DNA of 64,000 nt from an uncultured Bacteroidota bacterium (GCA_902595825.1 CACJRP010000003.1:40715-104714); one strand, 5' to 3'; counted from the stretch's first letter, positions 1 through 10,940 are shown. Numbers and translations: made by a program. Notes: generated by a model from the sequence alone, not told the origin.

Positions 1-246
1 AATGAAATATTGATAACCAGTATTATAAATACCGTAAAATAAAGCAGGTAACAAAGCTATGATAACAGTAACCATTGTCCTTTTTAGATCTACAGCGTCA
101 CGAATATGTGAACCTGACTTAGTTGTATGATTCGGGACAAAAAGAAAAGTGTCAAAAGCATTAATCGCAGGTGCAAATCTTTCATACTTCTCACCCTTGT
201 TAAAAGGTTTTCTAATTTTATCTAAGTTTTTTCTAATAAATTCCAT
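1..246 (-). CDS. nqrB: Na+-translocating NADH:quinone reductase subunit B (partial, runs off window start)
   Basis: Minus-strand translation starts MEFIRKNLDKIRKPFNKGEKYERFAPAINAFDTFLFVPNHTTKSGSHIRDAVDLKRTM, NqrB-like N-terminus; directly downstream of nqrA. Confidence 0.9.
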   Translation of the reverse strand, partial: MEFIRKNLDKIRKPFNKGEKYERFAPAINAFDTFLFVPNHTTKSGSHIRDAVDLKRTMVTVIIALLPALFYGIYNTGYQYFI

Positions 247-252
247 AAAACA

Positions 253-1605
253 TTAACTTTCTTCATTAATTATTAATTCGATTCCTTTTTTAATTATTTC
301 TTGAGCTTCAATTTTTGAAGAACTACTAAAGTCTATTAATCCAAAATCTTCGGGAACAACTTCATATATACCTAGTGCTTCCATCCTTTCAATGTCTTCG
401 TTTAAACAAGCCTTAACCAACTGCATTGGATAAATATCCATTGGAAAAACTTTCTCCATTTCTCCAGTAACAACTATTGCTCTCTCCTCTCCGTTTAGGT
501 TTGTACTTACCTCCATTTTTTTTTTACTTAAAAATTTTGAAAATGATGTTTTGGACATACTTGGGATAAAATTATCTTTAAATGGTAACCAACCAAACAT
601 TCTGTAGTCTTTCCCCTCAGGAATGATGGTTAGCAAATTATTACTGTAAGACAAGTGGCCATTAATATCCGTGGTTTTACCTGAATAAACATCACCATTT
701 ATTAGCCTACATTTTTTTGATTTGTCAATATTTATTTTTTTTAATATACTAGAAATCGATGAACCAATTGTAGATGTAAAGTATTGTGGATTTTTAACGG
801 TCGGACCAACAACAGCAACTGTTCGATCGGAACAAAACTCTCCAGTTTTAAATAAAGATCCAATGTTTGAAACATCTTCAGGTTTTACAGTCCAAACTTT
901 TTCACCAGGTGAGATTGGCTTATGGTTGTGAATTTGAACCCCAACATTCCCGGCTGGATGAGGTCCTTTGACCTTTAATAATGTAGCATCTTTTATATTT
1001 TTAAAAAAACTGTTGAAATTTGAGTCTACAGTCAAATAAAGGTTTTCTGTTAGCCTAGACAACATACTTAAACCCAATTGAAAATTATCTTTTTTATTTT
1101 TTAAAATAAAATCGAAATCAACATCTAACGGTAAGGTTGAATAAGCTGAAATGTAGATAGCTTTAGGCTTATCTTCAGGATGAGCAATAATACCATATGG
1201 TCTCTGTAAAATAAAAGGCCAGGTACCAGATTTAAGAAGAATCTCTTTAATTTCATCTGCAGAAAAGTTTTTAAAATTTGTTGTTTTAAATTTTACAGAA
1301 TCATTATTATTGTCACTGGATATAACAACCTCAAGAACTTTTCTCTTTTCTCCTCTGGATATTGCTAGGATTTCTCCAGATACAGGTGATACAAAATGTA
1401 TTCTGGGATTATCTTTGGAAAAAAATAAAGGAGTTCCTTTTTTAACTTTATCACCTTCTCTAACCAAAAGCTTAGGTTTCAGAAAGAAAAAATCGGTTGG
1501 TTTTAAAGCATAGGTATTGGAAAGCTCGGATTCCGATAGAATTTTGTTTGCCTCTCCATTAAGGTTTAAATTAAACCCTTTCCTAATTTTTATGTCTACT
1601 GACAT
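253..1605 (-). CDS. nqrA: Na+-translocating NADH:quinone reductase subunit A
   Basis: 450 aa; MSVDIKIRKGFNLNLNGEA..., KGPHPAGNVGVQIHNHKPISPGEKVWTV typical of NqrA. Confidence 0.95.
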   Translation of the reverse strand: MSVDIKIRKGFNLNLNGEANKILSESELSNTYALKPTDFFFLKPKLLVREGDKVKKGTPLFFSKDNPRIHFVSPVSGEILAISRGEKRKVLEVVISSDNNNDSVKFKTTNFKNFSADEIKEILLKSGTWPFILQRPYGIIAHPEDKPKAIYISAYSTLPLDVDFDFILKNKKDNFQLGLSMLSRLTENLYLTVDSNFNSFFKNIKDATLLKVKGPHPAGNVGVQIHNHKPISPGEKVWTVKPEDVSNIGSLFKTGEFCSDRTVAVVGPTVKNPQYFTSTIGSSISSILKKINIDKSKKCRLINGDVYSGKTTDINGHLSYSNNLLTIIPEGKDYRMFGWLPFKDNFIPSMSKTSFSKFLSKKKMEVSTNLNGEERAIVVTGEMEKVFPMDIYPMQLVKACLNEDIERMEALGIYEVVPEDFGLIDFSSSSKIEAQEIIKKGIELIINEES

Positions 1606-1765
1606 ATTCTACTATTTGATTCAAATCGTGCATAAATTTAATAATTAAATATGTCTATTAAAAGATATTTTTAAACTAAATTATATAATTTTCTTATTGT
1701 CAATAGTGCAATTAACTTAGATTAAAAATTAATACATTTTGAAGTTGATTTTATATATTAGATAA

Positions 1766-3010
1766 ATGAATTTTAGAGTAATTTTTATATCATTTTTTTT
1801 TTCGCTCAATTTCTTATTTTCTAAAACAAATAATGAACTAGAAAAAAATCCTTTTATCAAAACAGTAGTTTTTTCTGGTGGATCTTTCAACTCTCAATTC
1901 CCAATAATAAAAATGAATCAAGTGCTATCCCTTTCTTTTGATGACGTAAGTGGAGAGGAAAATTTTTATTATTATAAAATAATTCATTGTGATTTTGATT
2001 GGAACAAAAGTAAACTTTTAAAATCCGAATACTTAGATGGAAATGACAATAACTTAATCCAAGATATAGAAAGCTCTTATGGAACACTCCAAAGATATAC
2101 AAATTATAAATTGTCACTCCCAAATAATGATGTGAGTTTTAAAATTTCAGGAAACTTTAAATTAGAAATTTTAGATGCAGATGATAATATAATTCTTAAA
2201 AGAAAATTTTTAATATTAAATGAAAAGGTAGATGTGGATTTAAATATTTTCCCATCTCAAAATGAAAATAGATTTTACACCCACCAAAACGTTCAATTTA
2301 CAATCGGCACTAGCAAATACGAAATTAGAAATCCAAATGAAGATATAAAAGTAACTATTCTTCAAAATGACCAGTGGGATAATTCGAAAACCATTTTAAA
2401 ACCCCAATTCATTGAAAAAGACAGACTTTTATATAGATATGACCAGGAATCAGAATTTGAGGGAGGTAACGAGTATCTGTTTTTTGATACTAAAGATTTA
2501 AGATCAACTAATCAAAATATCAGTTTCGTTAGAAAAGAAAATATTTACCAACATTTTTTATTTACTGATAACCCAAGATCAAACTTAAATTATTCAAATT
2601 ACTCTGATATTAATGGGAATTATATTCCCAACACAATTTTAGGTGAAAATTCTAATAATGAATCTGATTACAGTATAGTATACTTTAGCCTAGCAAGACA
2701 ATTTGAAATTGATGACTCAAGAATTTATATCTATGGAAAATTTAACAACTACCAGTTAAATGAAGAAAATGAAATGGTTTATAACCCAAGTTTGGAGACT
2801 TTTGAAGGTGTTTTATTATTGAAGCAAGGTTTTTACAATTATAAATATGTAATAAAAAAAAATAACATGGTTTTTAAAAATCAAATCTCAGGTTCATTTT
2901 ATCAAACTGAAAATAGTTACACTGTTCTAGTTTACAAAAAAGGGTTTGAGGATTTATATGATATGTTAATTGGAGTTGGTCGAACAAATTCATTTGAGCT
3001 CAAATATTAA
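1766..3010 (+). CDS. DUF5103 / type 9 secretion system plug-type protein
   Basis: 414 aa with signal peptide; YYYKIIHCDFDWNKSKLLKSEYLDG...NYKLSLPN pattern of the Bacteroidetes DUF5103 family. Confidence 0.8.
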   Translation: MNFRVIFISFFFSLNFLFSKTNNELEKNPFIKTVVFSGGSFNSQFPIIKMNQVLSLSFDDVSGEENFYYYKIIHCDFDWNKSKLLKSEYLDGNDNNLIQDIESSYGTLQRYTNYKLSLPNNDVSFKISGNFKLEILDADDNIILKRKFLILNEKVDVDLNIFPSQNENRFYTHQNVQFTIGTSKYEIRNPNEDIKVTILQNDQWDNSKTILKPQFIEKDRLLYRYDQESEFEGGNEYLFFDTKDLRSTNQNISFVRKENIYQHFLFTDNPRSNLNYSNYSDINGNYIPNTILGENSNNESDYSIVYFSLARQFEIDDSRIYIYGKFNNYQLNEENEMVYNPSLETFEGVLLLKQGFYNYKYVIKKNNMVFKNQISGSFYQTENSYTVLVYKKGFEDLYDMLIGVGRTNSFELKY

Positions 3011-3073
3011 TTATCGAACTACTTCTTTTTTTTTTGAAACGTTTTTTAATTAACTTGTTGTAATATTTCTAAG

Positions 3074-3460
3074 ATGTTTCAACAAATAACAAAAGGTATA
3101 AGAATTTCAGTAGTTACCCAATATAATGGGGACTTCTTAAATGATGGCTTAATTAATTACGCTTTCACCTATACTGTAAAAATTGAAAATCAAAGTAATG
3201 ATGTTGTTCAGTTAATTAATAGAAACTGGAAAATATTACAAACAAATAGAAGACCCTATTATGTTGAAGGAGACGGTATAATTGGTCAAAAACCTATTTT
3301 GAAATCTGGCATTTCTCACACTTACAGTTCAAACTGTTTGTTAACCTCACCAATCGGATCTATGAGTGGATTCTATACTATGATTAATTTTTCAACTGCT
3401 AAAGAATTTGAAGTTGAAATTCCAGTTTTTGATTTGGCAGCAACTTTCACACTCAATTAA
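3074..3460 (+). CDS. apaG: ApaG-domain protein
   Basis: 128 aa; FTYTVKIENQSNDVVQLINRNWKI...VEGDGIIGQKPILKSGISHTYSSNCLL..GSMSGFY, ApaG signature. Confidence 0.93.
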   Translation: MFQQITKGIRISVVTQYNGDFLNDGLINYAFTYTVKIENQSNDVVQLINRNWKILQTNRRPYYVEGDGIIGQKPILKSGISHTYSSNCLLTSPIGSMSGFYTMINFSTAKEFEVEIPVFDLAATFTLN

Positions 3461-3470
3461 ATTTTAAATA

Positions 3471-5096
3471 ATGAAAAATAGTTTTATTAAAAGCCCTAGG
3501 GTCGAAAATGAAGAGGTACTTTTGTATGCACCAGGAAGTAAGGAGAAAAAGGAGGTACTAGAAGCATATCATAATCTTTACAACACAAAAATAGATATAA
3601 AACTTAAAATTGATGGTAGAGATGTGGATACTAAAAAGAAAAATAAAATGTATCCCCCGCATGAACACAATCACATCCTAGGAACTTATTCAATAGCAGA
3701 TAAAAATCATGTTGACTTGGCTATTAAAAGTGCACTTAGTGCTAAAGAAAAATGGAATGATCTAGGATTTTCAGAAAGGGCAAGTATTTTTTTGAAAGCA
3801 GCTGAACTTATTTGTGGTCCTTACAGAATGATTATAAATGCGTCTACTATGATCGCCCAATCAAAAACAATTCATCAGGCTGAAATAGATGCAGCTTGTG
3901 AATTTGCTGATTTTCTTAGATTTAACGTGAAATTTGCTGAGGAAATATATAACGAACAACCTGTTTCTTCTGATGGAACTTGGAATAAATTGTCTTATCG
4001 TCCATTGGAAGGTTTTGTGTATGCAATTAGTCCATTTAATTTTACTGCGATAGGCGGAAATTTATGTGCTGCTCCAGCCCTAATGGGGAACACTATTGTT
4101 TGGAAGCCAAGTGACTATCAAATCTTTTCAGCAAAAATAACAATGGACATATTTGAGGAAGCTGGTCTTCCAAGAGGAGTCATAAATATGATTTTTGGTG
4201 ATCCAGAAATCATTACTGACAAGGTTTTATCTTCAAATGAATTTGCAGGTATTCATTTTACTGGTTCTACTTCAGTGTTTAAAAATATTTGGAAAAAAGT
4301 TGGGAACAATATTGATCTTTATAAAAATTACCCCAGGATTGTTGGAGAAACAGGGGGAAAAGATTTTATAATGGTTCATCCATCTGCAAACGTTAAAGAA
4401 GTTTCAACAGCTATAATCCGAGGTGCATTTGAATTTCAAGGCCAAAAGTGTTCTGCAGCGTCCAGAGTTTATCTTCCAAAATCAATTGGAAGCGAGGTTT
4501 TGGATATGATCGGAAATAAATTAAGTGAAATCAAAATGGGTCCTCCAGATGATTTTCAAAATTTTATAACGGCGGTGATTCACAAGGATGCTTTTAAAAG
4601 ACTCAAAAATGCGATTCAAGATGCAAAATCCTCAAAAGAGGTTAAAGTTTTGTATGGTGGAAAATGCGACGATTCGGTTGGTTATTTTGTAGAACCGACG
4701 GTTTTGGTTACTACAGATCCAAAATATGTAACAATGGAAAAAGAATTATTTGGACCTATCGTAACAGTTTATATTTATGACGACAAAGATTACAGTAAGA
4801 TTTTAAACCTTGTTGATACAACCTCGAAGTATGCATTGACAGGTGCTATTTTCGCTAAAGACAGATATGCTATCAATGAAGCTTTACTTAAATTGGAAAA
4901 CTCTGCTGGAAATTTTTATATAAATGACAAACCCAGCGGAGCTGTCGTGGGTCAGCAACCATTTGGAGGAGCAAGAGCTTCGGGGACAAATGATAAAGCT
5001 GGTTCTAAATTAAATTTACTTAGATGGGTTTCCCCGAGACTTATAAAGGAACCTCTACTAACTCCTAAAGACTATAAATATCCTTTCTTAACATAA
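3471..5096 (+). CDS. pruA: L-glutamate gamma-semialdehyde (1-pyrroline-5-carboxylate) dehydrogenase
   Basis: 541 aa aldehyde dehydrogenase; SPFNFTAIGGNL, GETGGKDFIMVHPSA, FEFQGQKCSAASRVY. Confidence 0.93.
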   Translation: MKNSFIKSPRVENEEVLLYAPGSKEKKEVLEAYHNLYNTKIDIKLKIDGRDVDTKKKNKMYPPHEHNHILGTYSIADKNHVDLAIKSALSAKEKWNDLGFSERASIFLKAAELICGPYRMIINASTMIAQSKTIHQAEIDAACEFADFLRFNVKFAEEIYNEQPVSSDGTWNKLSYRPLEGFVYAISPFNFTAIGGNLCAAPALMGNTIVWKPSDYQIFSAKITMDIFEEAGLPRGVINMIFGDPEIITDKVLSSNEFAGIHFTGSTSVFKNIWKKVGNNIDLYKNYPRIVGETGGKDFIMVHPSANVKEVSTAIIRGAFEFQGQKCSAASRVYLPKSIGSEVLDMIGNKLSEIKMGPPDDFQNFITAVIHKDAFKRLKNAIQDAKSSKEVKVLYGGKCDDSVGYFVEPTVLVTTDPKYVTMEKELFGPIVTVYIYDDKDYSKILNLVDTTSKYALTGAIFAKDRYAINEALLKLENSAGNFYINDKPSGAVVGQQPFGGARASGTNDKAGSKLNLLRWVSPRLIKEPLLTPKDYKYPFLT

Positions 5097-5100
5097 AAAG

Positions 5101-5760
5101 TTAGAAATCATTTTTTGGTATGTATATGACTTTTTTGGTTTCAAAAAATTCTGACTTGAAACTATTTTTTAATTTGTAAATCTTAATGTTAGGGAATTTT
5201 TCCTTTTCGTAAACAAGTTCACCCCCTTTCAAATAAATTATTCCAGATTCATCATTATGCGTCAAAATGTTTTTTTTGACAAGCGGAACAAATTTTTCCA
5301 TTTTTGTGACAGCACGACCTAAAACAAAATTAAATTTAGATTTTAAATTTTTTACGTCACCAACTCTAGTCTTGACATTTTTGATTTTTAATTCTTTTTT
5401 AATCGAGTCAATAATTTTTATTTTCTTTTCAGTTCTGTCAATTAATGTAAATTCAACTTCTGGAAAAAAAATGGCTAGAGGTATACCTGGGAAACCTCCA
5501 CCAGTTCCAACATCCAATATTCTTGTTTTAGATTTAAATTTGAAAAAAAATGTAATTGCTAAAGAATAACAAATATGTCTTTCGAACAAAAAATTTATGT
5601 CCTTTCTCGAAATTAAATTGACTTTATAATTCCAATTTTTAAATGATTTTTCAAAAAGCAGAAACTTATCAATTTGTGAATTTGATAGTACAGGAAATTT
5701 TTTTTTAAGTTCCACAAATTTTGAAACAATTAATTTATTTTTACATCTAAGATTATACAA
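5101..5760 (-). CDS. rsmG: 16S rRNA (guanine527-N7)-methyltransferase
   Basis: 219 aa; WNYKVNLISRKD, ILDVGTGGGFPGIPLAIFFP, LGRAVTKM. Confidence 0.93.
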   Translation of the reverse strand: MYNLRCKNKLIVSKFVELKKKFPVLSNSQIDKFLLFEKSFKNWNYKVNLISRKDINFLFERHICYSLAITFFFKFKSKTRILDVGTGGGFPGIPLAIFFPEVEFTLIDRTEKKIKIIDSIKKELKIKNVKTRVGDVKNLKSKFNFVLGRAVTKMEKFVPLVKKNILTHNDESGIIYLKGGELVYEKEKFPNIKIYKLKNSFKSEFFETKKVIYIPKNDF

Positions 5761-5771
5761 ACATAACCATA

Positions 5772-6962
5772 ATGAATAAACTTTCGGAAAGAATTGAAAA
5801 TTTGCCAGCTTCAGCTACCCTAGCTATGGCAGCAAAAGCTAGAGAATTAAAAAGTAATGGAGTAGATGTAATAAGTTTAAGTCTAGGCGAACCTGACTTT
5901 AATACACCAGATTTTATAAAAGAAGCAGCAATAAAAGCTATTGAAGAAAATTACCACTCATACCCTCCTGTAGATGGATATTTAGAATTAAAAAATGCAA
6001 TTTGTGAAAAGTTTAAAAGAGACAATGGTTTAAATTATAAACCTTCTCAAGTTGTAGTATCGACGGGAGCTAAGCAGTCTATAGCAAATGTTTGTATGGC
6101 TCTTTTAAACAAAGGTGATGAAGTTTTAATTCCCGCTCCTTATTGGGTCAGCTATTCTGCAATTGTTACTTTGTCCGAGGCTAAATTCAAAATTATTCCA
6201 ACTTTAATGGAAAATGGTTTTAAAATAACTCCTGAACAGTTAGAATCAGAATTGACATCAAGAACTAAACTAATAATGTTCAATTCACCAAATAACCCTA
6301 GTGGTATAGTTTACTCTGAAAAAGAATTAAATGAATTTGCTGTTATACTTAAAGACTATCCCTCCACTTATGTTTTGTCAGATGAAATATATGAACATAT
6401 TATTTATGGAGTAAAACATTTTAGTTTTGCCAATCTACCAAATATGTTCGATAGAACTATAACTGTGAATGGACTCGCTAAAGCATTTTCTATGACTGGG
6501 TGGAGGATTGGATATATAGGGGCACCAGAATTTATTGCTAAAGCTTGTAACAAGTTTCAAGGCCAAATTACCAGCGCTGCTAATTGTATAGCTCAAAGAT
6601 CGGCAATTACAGCTCTTACAGCTCCGGTCTCTAAAATAAAGTATATGATTGATGAATTTAATTCTAGAAGAGAATTAATTTTTGATTTAATTTCAAAAAT
6701 TCCCGGATTTAAACTTTTAAAACCATCAGGAGCTTTTTATCTGTTCCCAGATATTTCATTTTATTTTGGGAAAGAAATAAAAGGTAAAATAATTAAGGAC
6801 TCAAATGATTTTGCAATGACTATACTAGAACAAGCAAAAGTAGCAACAGTTTCTGGGGACTCATTTGGAAATAAAAATTGCTTACGAATTTCATATGCAG
6901 CTTCTAAAGATGAAATAATAGAGGCTGTATCTAGGATTAAAAATTTTTTATCAAATAATTAA
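5772..6962 (+). CDS. Pyridoxal phosphate-dependent aminotransferase (aspartate aminotransferase type)
   Basis: 396 aa; SLGEPDFNTPDFIKEAA, NSPNNPSGIVY, NGLAKAFSMTGWRIGY. Confidence 0.93.
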   Translation: MNKLSERIENLPASATLAMAAKARELKSNGVDVISLSLGEPDFNTPDFIKEAAIKAIEENYHSYPPVDGYLELKNAICEKFKRDNGLNYKPSQVVVSTGAKQSIANVCMALLNKGDEVLIPAPYWVSYSAIVTLSEAKFKIIPTLMENGFKITPEQLESELTSRTKLIMFNSPNNPSGIVYSEKELNEFAVILKDYPSTYVLSDEIYEHIIYGVKHFSFANLPNMFDRTITVNGLAKAFSMTGWRIGYIGAPEFIAKACNKFQGQITSAANCIAQRSAITALTAPVSKIKYMIDEFNSRRELIFDLISKIPGFKLLKPSGAFYLFPDISFYFGKEIKGKIIKDSNDFAMTILEQAKVATVSGDSFGNKNCLRISYAASKDEIIEAVSRIKNFLSNN

Positions 6963-6963
6963 A

Positions 6964-8040
6964 TCATTTAACAATTACTTTTTCTTGATGATTAATTGAT
7001 TCTTGGTGTATTGCTTTAAATAATTTTAACACAAATTCTTCAGATAATCCGTGATTTTCGCCATCAAGCACCATTTTACCAAGGATTTCATTCCATCTCT
7101 TATTCTGAAGAACAGCAACATTATTTTTCTTTTTCAACTTTCCTATAGAATCAGAAATTTTCATTCTTTCTCCAAGAATTTGAAGCAGATTTTGGTCAGC
7201 TATATCAATTTGTGTTCTTAAATTATATAATTCATCAACATAGTCTTTTTGTTCGATAGTTGTATTTCGAATCTTTAAATCTTTCATTATTTGAATCAAT
7301 CTATTTGGAGTTACCTGCTGTGCAGCATCACTCCACGCATTATCTGGATCTGTATGGCTTTCAATCATCAACCCATCAAAATTCAGATCCAATGCCATTT
7401 GACTAAGATCGAAAATTAGGTCTCTTCGTCCTGAAATATGAGACGGATCACAAATAATTGGAACATCAGGAAACTTATTTTTTGCTTCAATAGCAATTTG
7501 CCATTCTGGATTATTTCTATACTTCGATTTTCCTTGAGATGAAAAACCTCTATGAATAAGCCCTAATCTACTAATGTCTGCAGACTGAAGTCTTTCAACA
7601 GCACCCAGCCATAATGATAGATCAGGATTAACAGGATTTTTTACAAGAACTATTTTTTCTGTACCATTTAACGAATCGGCTATTTCTTGAACAATAAAAG
7701 GGCTAACTGTTGATCTAGCACCAATCCATAATACATCTATATCGTGTTCTAGTGCCAATTTTACGTGATCTTTGTTCGCTACCTCAGTAGCTGTTAAAAG
7801 CCCCGTTTCTTTTTTAACTCTTTGAAGCCATTTTAAACCTATGGAACCAACACCTTCAAAATTACCAGGTCTTGTTCTCGGTTTCCAAATTCCAGCCCTA
7901 AAGACTGTAACGTCTGTTTCCTTTAATTGATGAGCTATCTTTAAAACCTGTTGCTCGGTCTCAGCGCTGCAAGGGCCCGCAATAACAAGCGGATGAGATA
8001 AATTAAATTTTTCTAACCAGTCGTTTGTTTTTCTTTCCAT
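6964..8040 (-). CDS. Bifunctional 3-deoxy-7-phosphoheptulonate synthase / chorismate mutase
   Basis: 358 aa; N-terminal VIAGPCSAETEQQ...FRAGIWKPRTRPGNFEGVG (DAHP synthase); C-terminal LYNLRTQIDIADQNLLQILGERMKISDSIGKLKKKNNV (AroQ chorismate mutase). Confidence 0.93.
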   Translation of the reverse strand: MERKTNDWLEKFNLSHPLVIAGPCSAETEQQVLKIAHQLKETDVTVFRAGIWKPRTRPGNFEGVGSIGLKWLQRVKKETGLLTATEVANKDHVKLALEHDIDVLWIGARSTVSPFIVQEIADSLNGTEKIVLVKNPVNPDLSLWLGAVERLQSADISRLGLIHRGFSSQGKSKYRNNPEWQIAIEAKNKFPDVPIICDPSHISGRRDLIFDLSQMALDLNFDGLMIESHTDPDNAWSDAAQQVTPNRLIQIMKDLKIRNTTIEQKDYVDELYNLRTQIDIADQNLLQILGERMKISDSIGKLKKKNNVAVLQNKRWNEILGKMVLDGENHGLSEEFVLKLFKAIHQESINHQEKVIVK

Positions 8041-8046
8041 TTTGAT

Positions 8047-8904
8047 TTAATTTTTAGGTTTAATTGTATCAAGTATTTTCTTTAATTTATTTGTTTTAAT
8101 CATTTGATCTTTTAAATCAATATAATTTTCATTTTTAATTTTCAACTCAAATTGTTTAAGATTATCAATATATGCTTTCAAAATTTTAAGTATATTTTTT
8201 CTATTATCTTTAAAAATAGAAGACCACATTTCCGGTGAACTTTTTGCCAATCTTACAGTGGACTCAAATCCACTTCCGGCAAAATCCAGTATATTTTGAT
8301 TATTATTTTCGTACTCCATAACTGTCTTTCCAAGCATGAAAGAACTTATATGAGACAAATGTGAAACTATTGCCATTTTTATATCGTGCTCTTCTGGGTC
8401 AATATATCTAATTTTCATCCCCATCAAATTAAAAATTGATTCAGCCCATTGGAGTAAATCAGGTCTTGTCTTATTTTTCTCACAAAGAATCTGAATTTTT
8501 CCATTGAAGAGATTTTCTATACTTGCCTCAGGGCCAGAAAGTTCGTTGCCTGCTATTGGATGAGTGGCTAGAAATTGATCTCTTTTAGAATGTTTTTCCA
8601 CAGACTTGCACAAACTAAATTTTGTTGAACCAACATCCCATACTAGAGCATCTTTATTCAAATTATCAAGAATTAAAGGTAAAATTTTCAAACTTTCACT
8701 TACAGGAACAGATAAAATAACCCTATCAGCGATACTTAAATTTTCTAAATTATCGATAATATCAATCACCCCAATATCCTTTGCATGTTTAACTCTTGAT
8801 TCATTTTTATCAATTCCGTGTATTTGAATATTATCTAAAAGATTCCTTAAATCTTTCGACATAGAACCTCCTATTAAACCGGTTCCAATTAAAAACAATT
8901 TCAT
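8047..8904 (-). CDS. tyrA: Prephenate dehydrogenase (start placed at MKLFLIGTGLIGGSM)
   Basis: Rossmann motif IGTGLIGGSM at the start; ATHPIAGNELSGPEAS. The ORF track extends 16 codons into the upstream aminotransferase gene. Confidence 0.9.
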   Translation of the reverse strand: MKLFLIGTGLIGGSMSKDLRNLLDNIQIHGIDKNESRVKHAKDIGVIDIIDNLENLSIADRVILSVPVSESLKILPLILDNLNKDALVWDVGSTKFSLCKSVEKHSKRDQFLATHPIAGNELSGPEASIENLFNGKIQILCEKNKTRPDLLQWAESIFNLMGMKIRYIDPEEHDIKMAIVSHLSHISSFMLGKTVMEYENNNQNILDFAGSGFESTVRLAKSSPEMWSSIFKDNRKNILKILKAYIDNLKQFELKIKNENYIDLKDQMIKTNKLKKILDTIKPKN

Positions 8905-10049
8905 GATTTCAATCTTTTTAGAACTTGATTCATTTTTCTTGTATCTGTACATAAAGAAATCCTAACATATCCTTCACCTTGAGATCCAAATATTGATCCA
9001 GGAGATATAAAAAAATTATATTTATCCAATAAATGGTCAATAAATTCCTCAGATTTGAGAGAATCATCTAACATTTTACACCATATAAACATACCAACAC
9101 CATTTTTAGAATAAGAAAGATTTAGTTCGCTTGCAATTTCTTCTGCTAATTTTCTTCTTTTATAATACTCTTTATTAAGAGTTTCAAACCATTTTTGACT
9201 ACTAGCTAGGGCTTTTATTGCCCCATGCTGAACACAATAAAACATACCTGAATCAAAATTTGATTTTACTTTTAACACAGCATCTATGAACTTTGACTGA
9301 CCTACCATCATACCAACTCTCCATCCAGCCATATTAAACGATTTACTCAGTGAATTCAATTCTATAGCAACTCTTTTTGAGTTTTTTAATGATAAAATAC
9401 TCCTAGGTTTTTTATTTAAAATAAAACTATATGGATTATCATTTATTAAAATGATATCATTTTTCTTTGCCCAAGAAATTAGCTCATTTAATTTTTTTTC
9501 ACAAAAATCTGCGCCAGTTGGCATATGGGGATAATTTATCCACATAAGTTTGATGTTTTTTGTGTTTAAAGAATTTAAATCAACCATTTTTGGATACCAA
9601 TTATTTTCCTCTGACAAACTATAATAAAATGTCTCTGCACCCAATAATTTTGTGACCGCGGCGTATGTGGGATATCCTGGATTTGGAATTAACACACCAT
9701 CACCCTTATTAAGAAAAGCCATAGAAATGTGCATTACTCCCTCCTTTGATCCCATTAGGGGTAAAATTTCATTGTGGGGATTTATTTCAACACCATATTG
9801 TTTATAATAAAAACTTGAAATAGCCTCCCTAAGTTCCGGTAGGCCGACATAGCTTTGGTACATACTCGATCTCTGATGATCAATGCTTTCAGACAAAGCT
9901 TGTTTTACTTCTAAACTAGGCGATAAATCAGGACTTCCAATGGCCATATTGATTATAGGCCTTCCAGAAGAAATATAACTATTTATTTCTCTCATTTTTT
10001 TTGAGAAATAATATTCATCCACGTATTTTAATCTTTCGGCTGTAAACAT
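8901..10049 (-). CDS. Class I/II aminotransferase in aromatic amino acid operon
   Basis: 382 aa; NMAIGSPDLSPSLEVKQAL, NYPHMPTGA, NSLSKSFNMAGWRVGMM. Confidence 0.9.
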   Translation of the reverse strand: MFTAERLKYVDEYYFSKKMREINSYISSGRPIINMAIGSPDLSPSLEVKQALSESIDHQRSSMYQSYVGLPELREAISSFYYKQYGVEINPHNEILPLMGSKEGVMHISMAFLNKGDGVLIPNPGYPTYAAVTKLLGAETFYYSLSEENNWYPKMVDLNSLNTKNIKLMWINYPHMPTGADFCEKKLNELISWAKKNDIILINDNPYSFILNKKPRSILSLKNSKRVAIELNSLSKSFNMAGWRVGMMVGQSKFIDAVLKVKSNFDSGMFYCVQHGAIKALASSQKWFETLNKEYYKRRKLAEEIASELNLSYSKNGVGMFIWCKMLDDSLKSEEFIDHLLDKYNFFISPGSIFGSQGEGYVRISLCTDTRKMNQVLKRLKS

Positions 10050-10870
10050 TAATTTTTATGTTCTAAGTATTGTCCAATTATTTTAAATTCTAAGGCCATG
10101 ATTTTAAGGATTGAGACCGCTTTTTGAAAAAAATCTATTTTTTCAAATTTCACATCTACAAAAAAAGCATACTTACCTGGTGTTTTTATAACCGGTAGGG
10201 ATTGAATCTTAGTAAGGTTTAAAAGACAATCACTTAAAACATTTAATACAGCAGCTAAACTTCCTCTTTGGTGGTCCAAAGTAAACTTAAGGGATGCTTT
10301 GTCATAAGATATTTTTCCAAATGGCTCGAGATTATTCTTTAAAATAGCAAACCTGGTTACATTATTATTAATTGTCTGAATTGACTCAGATAAAACGTTT
10401 AGATTGTAGGTTTTAGCCGCTTCTTTTGATCCTATAGCTGCAACTCCTTTTAATTTCTCTTTTAAAATTAGTTGAGCAACCTTCGCTGTGTCAGTAGCCT
10501 CTACTAATCTGATATGATCATAATCATTAAAAAATTCCTTACATTGTAAAAGAGCCATGGGATGAGAGTGTACCTCTTTAATATCTTCCAATGTCTGATT
10601 TTTGTAACACATCAAATTATGATCAATAGAAAAATTATATTCTCCTATTACATGCATATTATAGTCGTCAATTAAAGCATAATTTGGTAAAATTGATCCT
10701 GCAATAGAATTTTCAAGAGCCATAACTCCTCTTTCAACTTCCTTTTGTTTTAATTTATCAATAATTTCTTGAAAAGTAATACATTCAATCACATCTACTG
10801 TTGGTCCAAAGTAATTTAGAGCAACTATGTGGTGAAAAGAACCTTTGATACCTTGAATAGCTATTTTCAT
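10049..10870 (-). CDS. pheA: Prephenate dehydratase
   Basis: 273 aa; MKIAIQGIKGSFHHIVAL, RGVMALENSIAGSILPNYAL, NNVTRFAIL, ACT domain DHQRGSLAAVLNVL...LTKIQSLPV. Confidence 0.94.
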   Translation of the reverse strand: MKIAIQGIKGSFHHIVALNYFGPTVDVIECITFQEIIDKLKQKEVERGVMALENSIAGSILPNYALIDDYNMHVIGEYNFSIDHNLMCYKNQTLEDIKEVHSHPMALLQCKEFFNDYDHIRLVEATDTAKVAQLILKEKLKGVAAIGSKEAAKTYNLNVLSESIQTINNNVTRFAILKNNLEPFGKISYDKASLKFTLDHQRGSLAAVLNVLSDCLLNLTKIQSLPVIKTPGKYAFFVDVKFEKIDFFQKAVSILKIMALEFKIIGQYLEHKN

Positions 10871-10889
10871 TTCATTTATTAAAAAAAAA

Positions 10890-10909
10890 AGTCCTGAAAA
10901 TTCAGGACT
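10890..10909 (-). terminator. Attenuator terminator hairpin upstream of pheA
   Basis: Minus strand AGTCCTGAA-TT-TTCAGGACT followed by about 10 T, ending about 10 nt before the pheA ATG. Confidence 0.9.
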
Positions 10910-10940
10910 ATTATTTGCTTAACAACTGTATACTATAGCC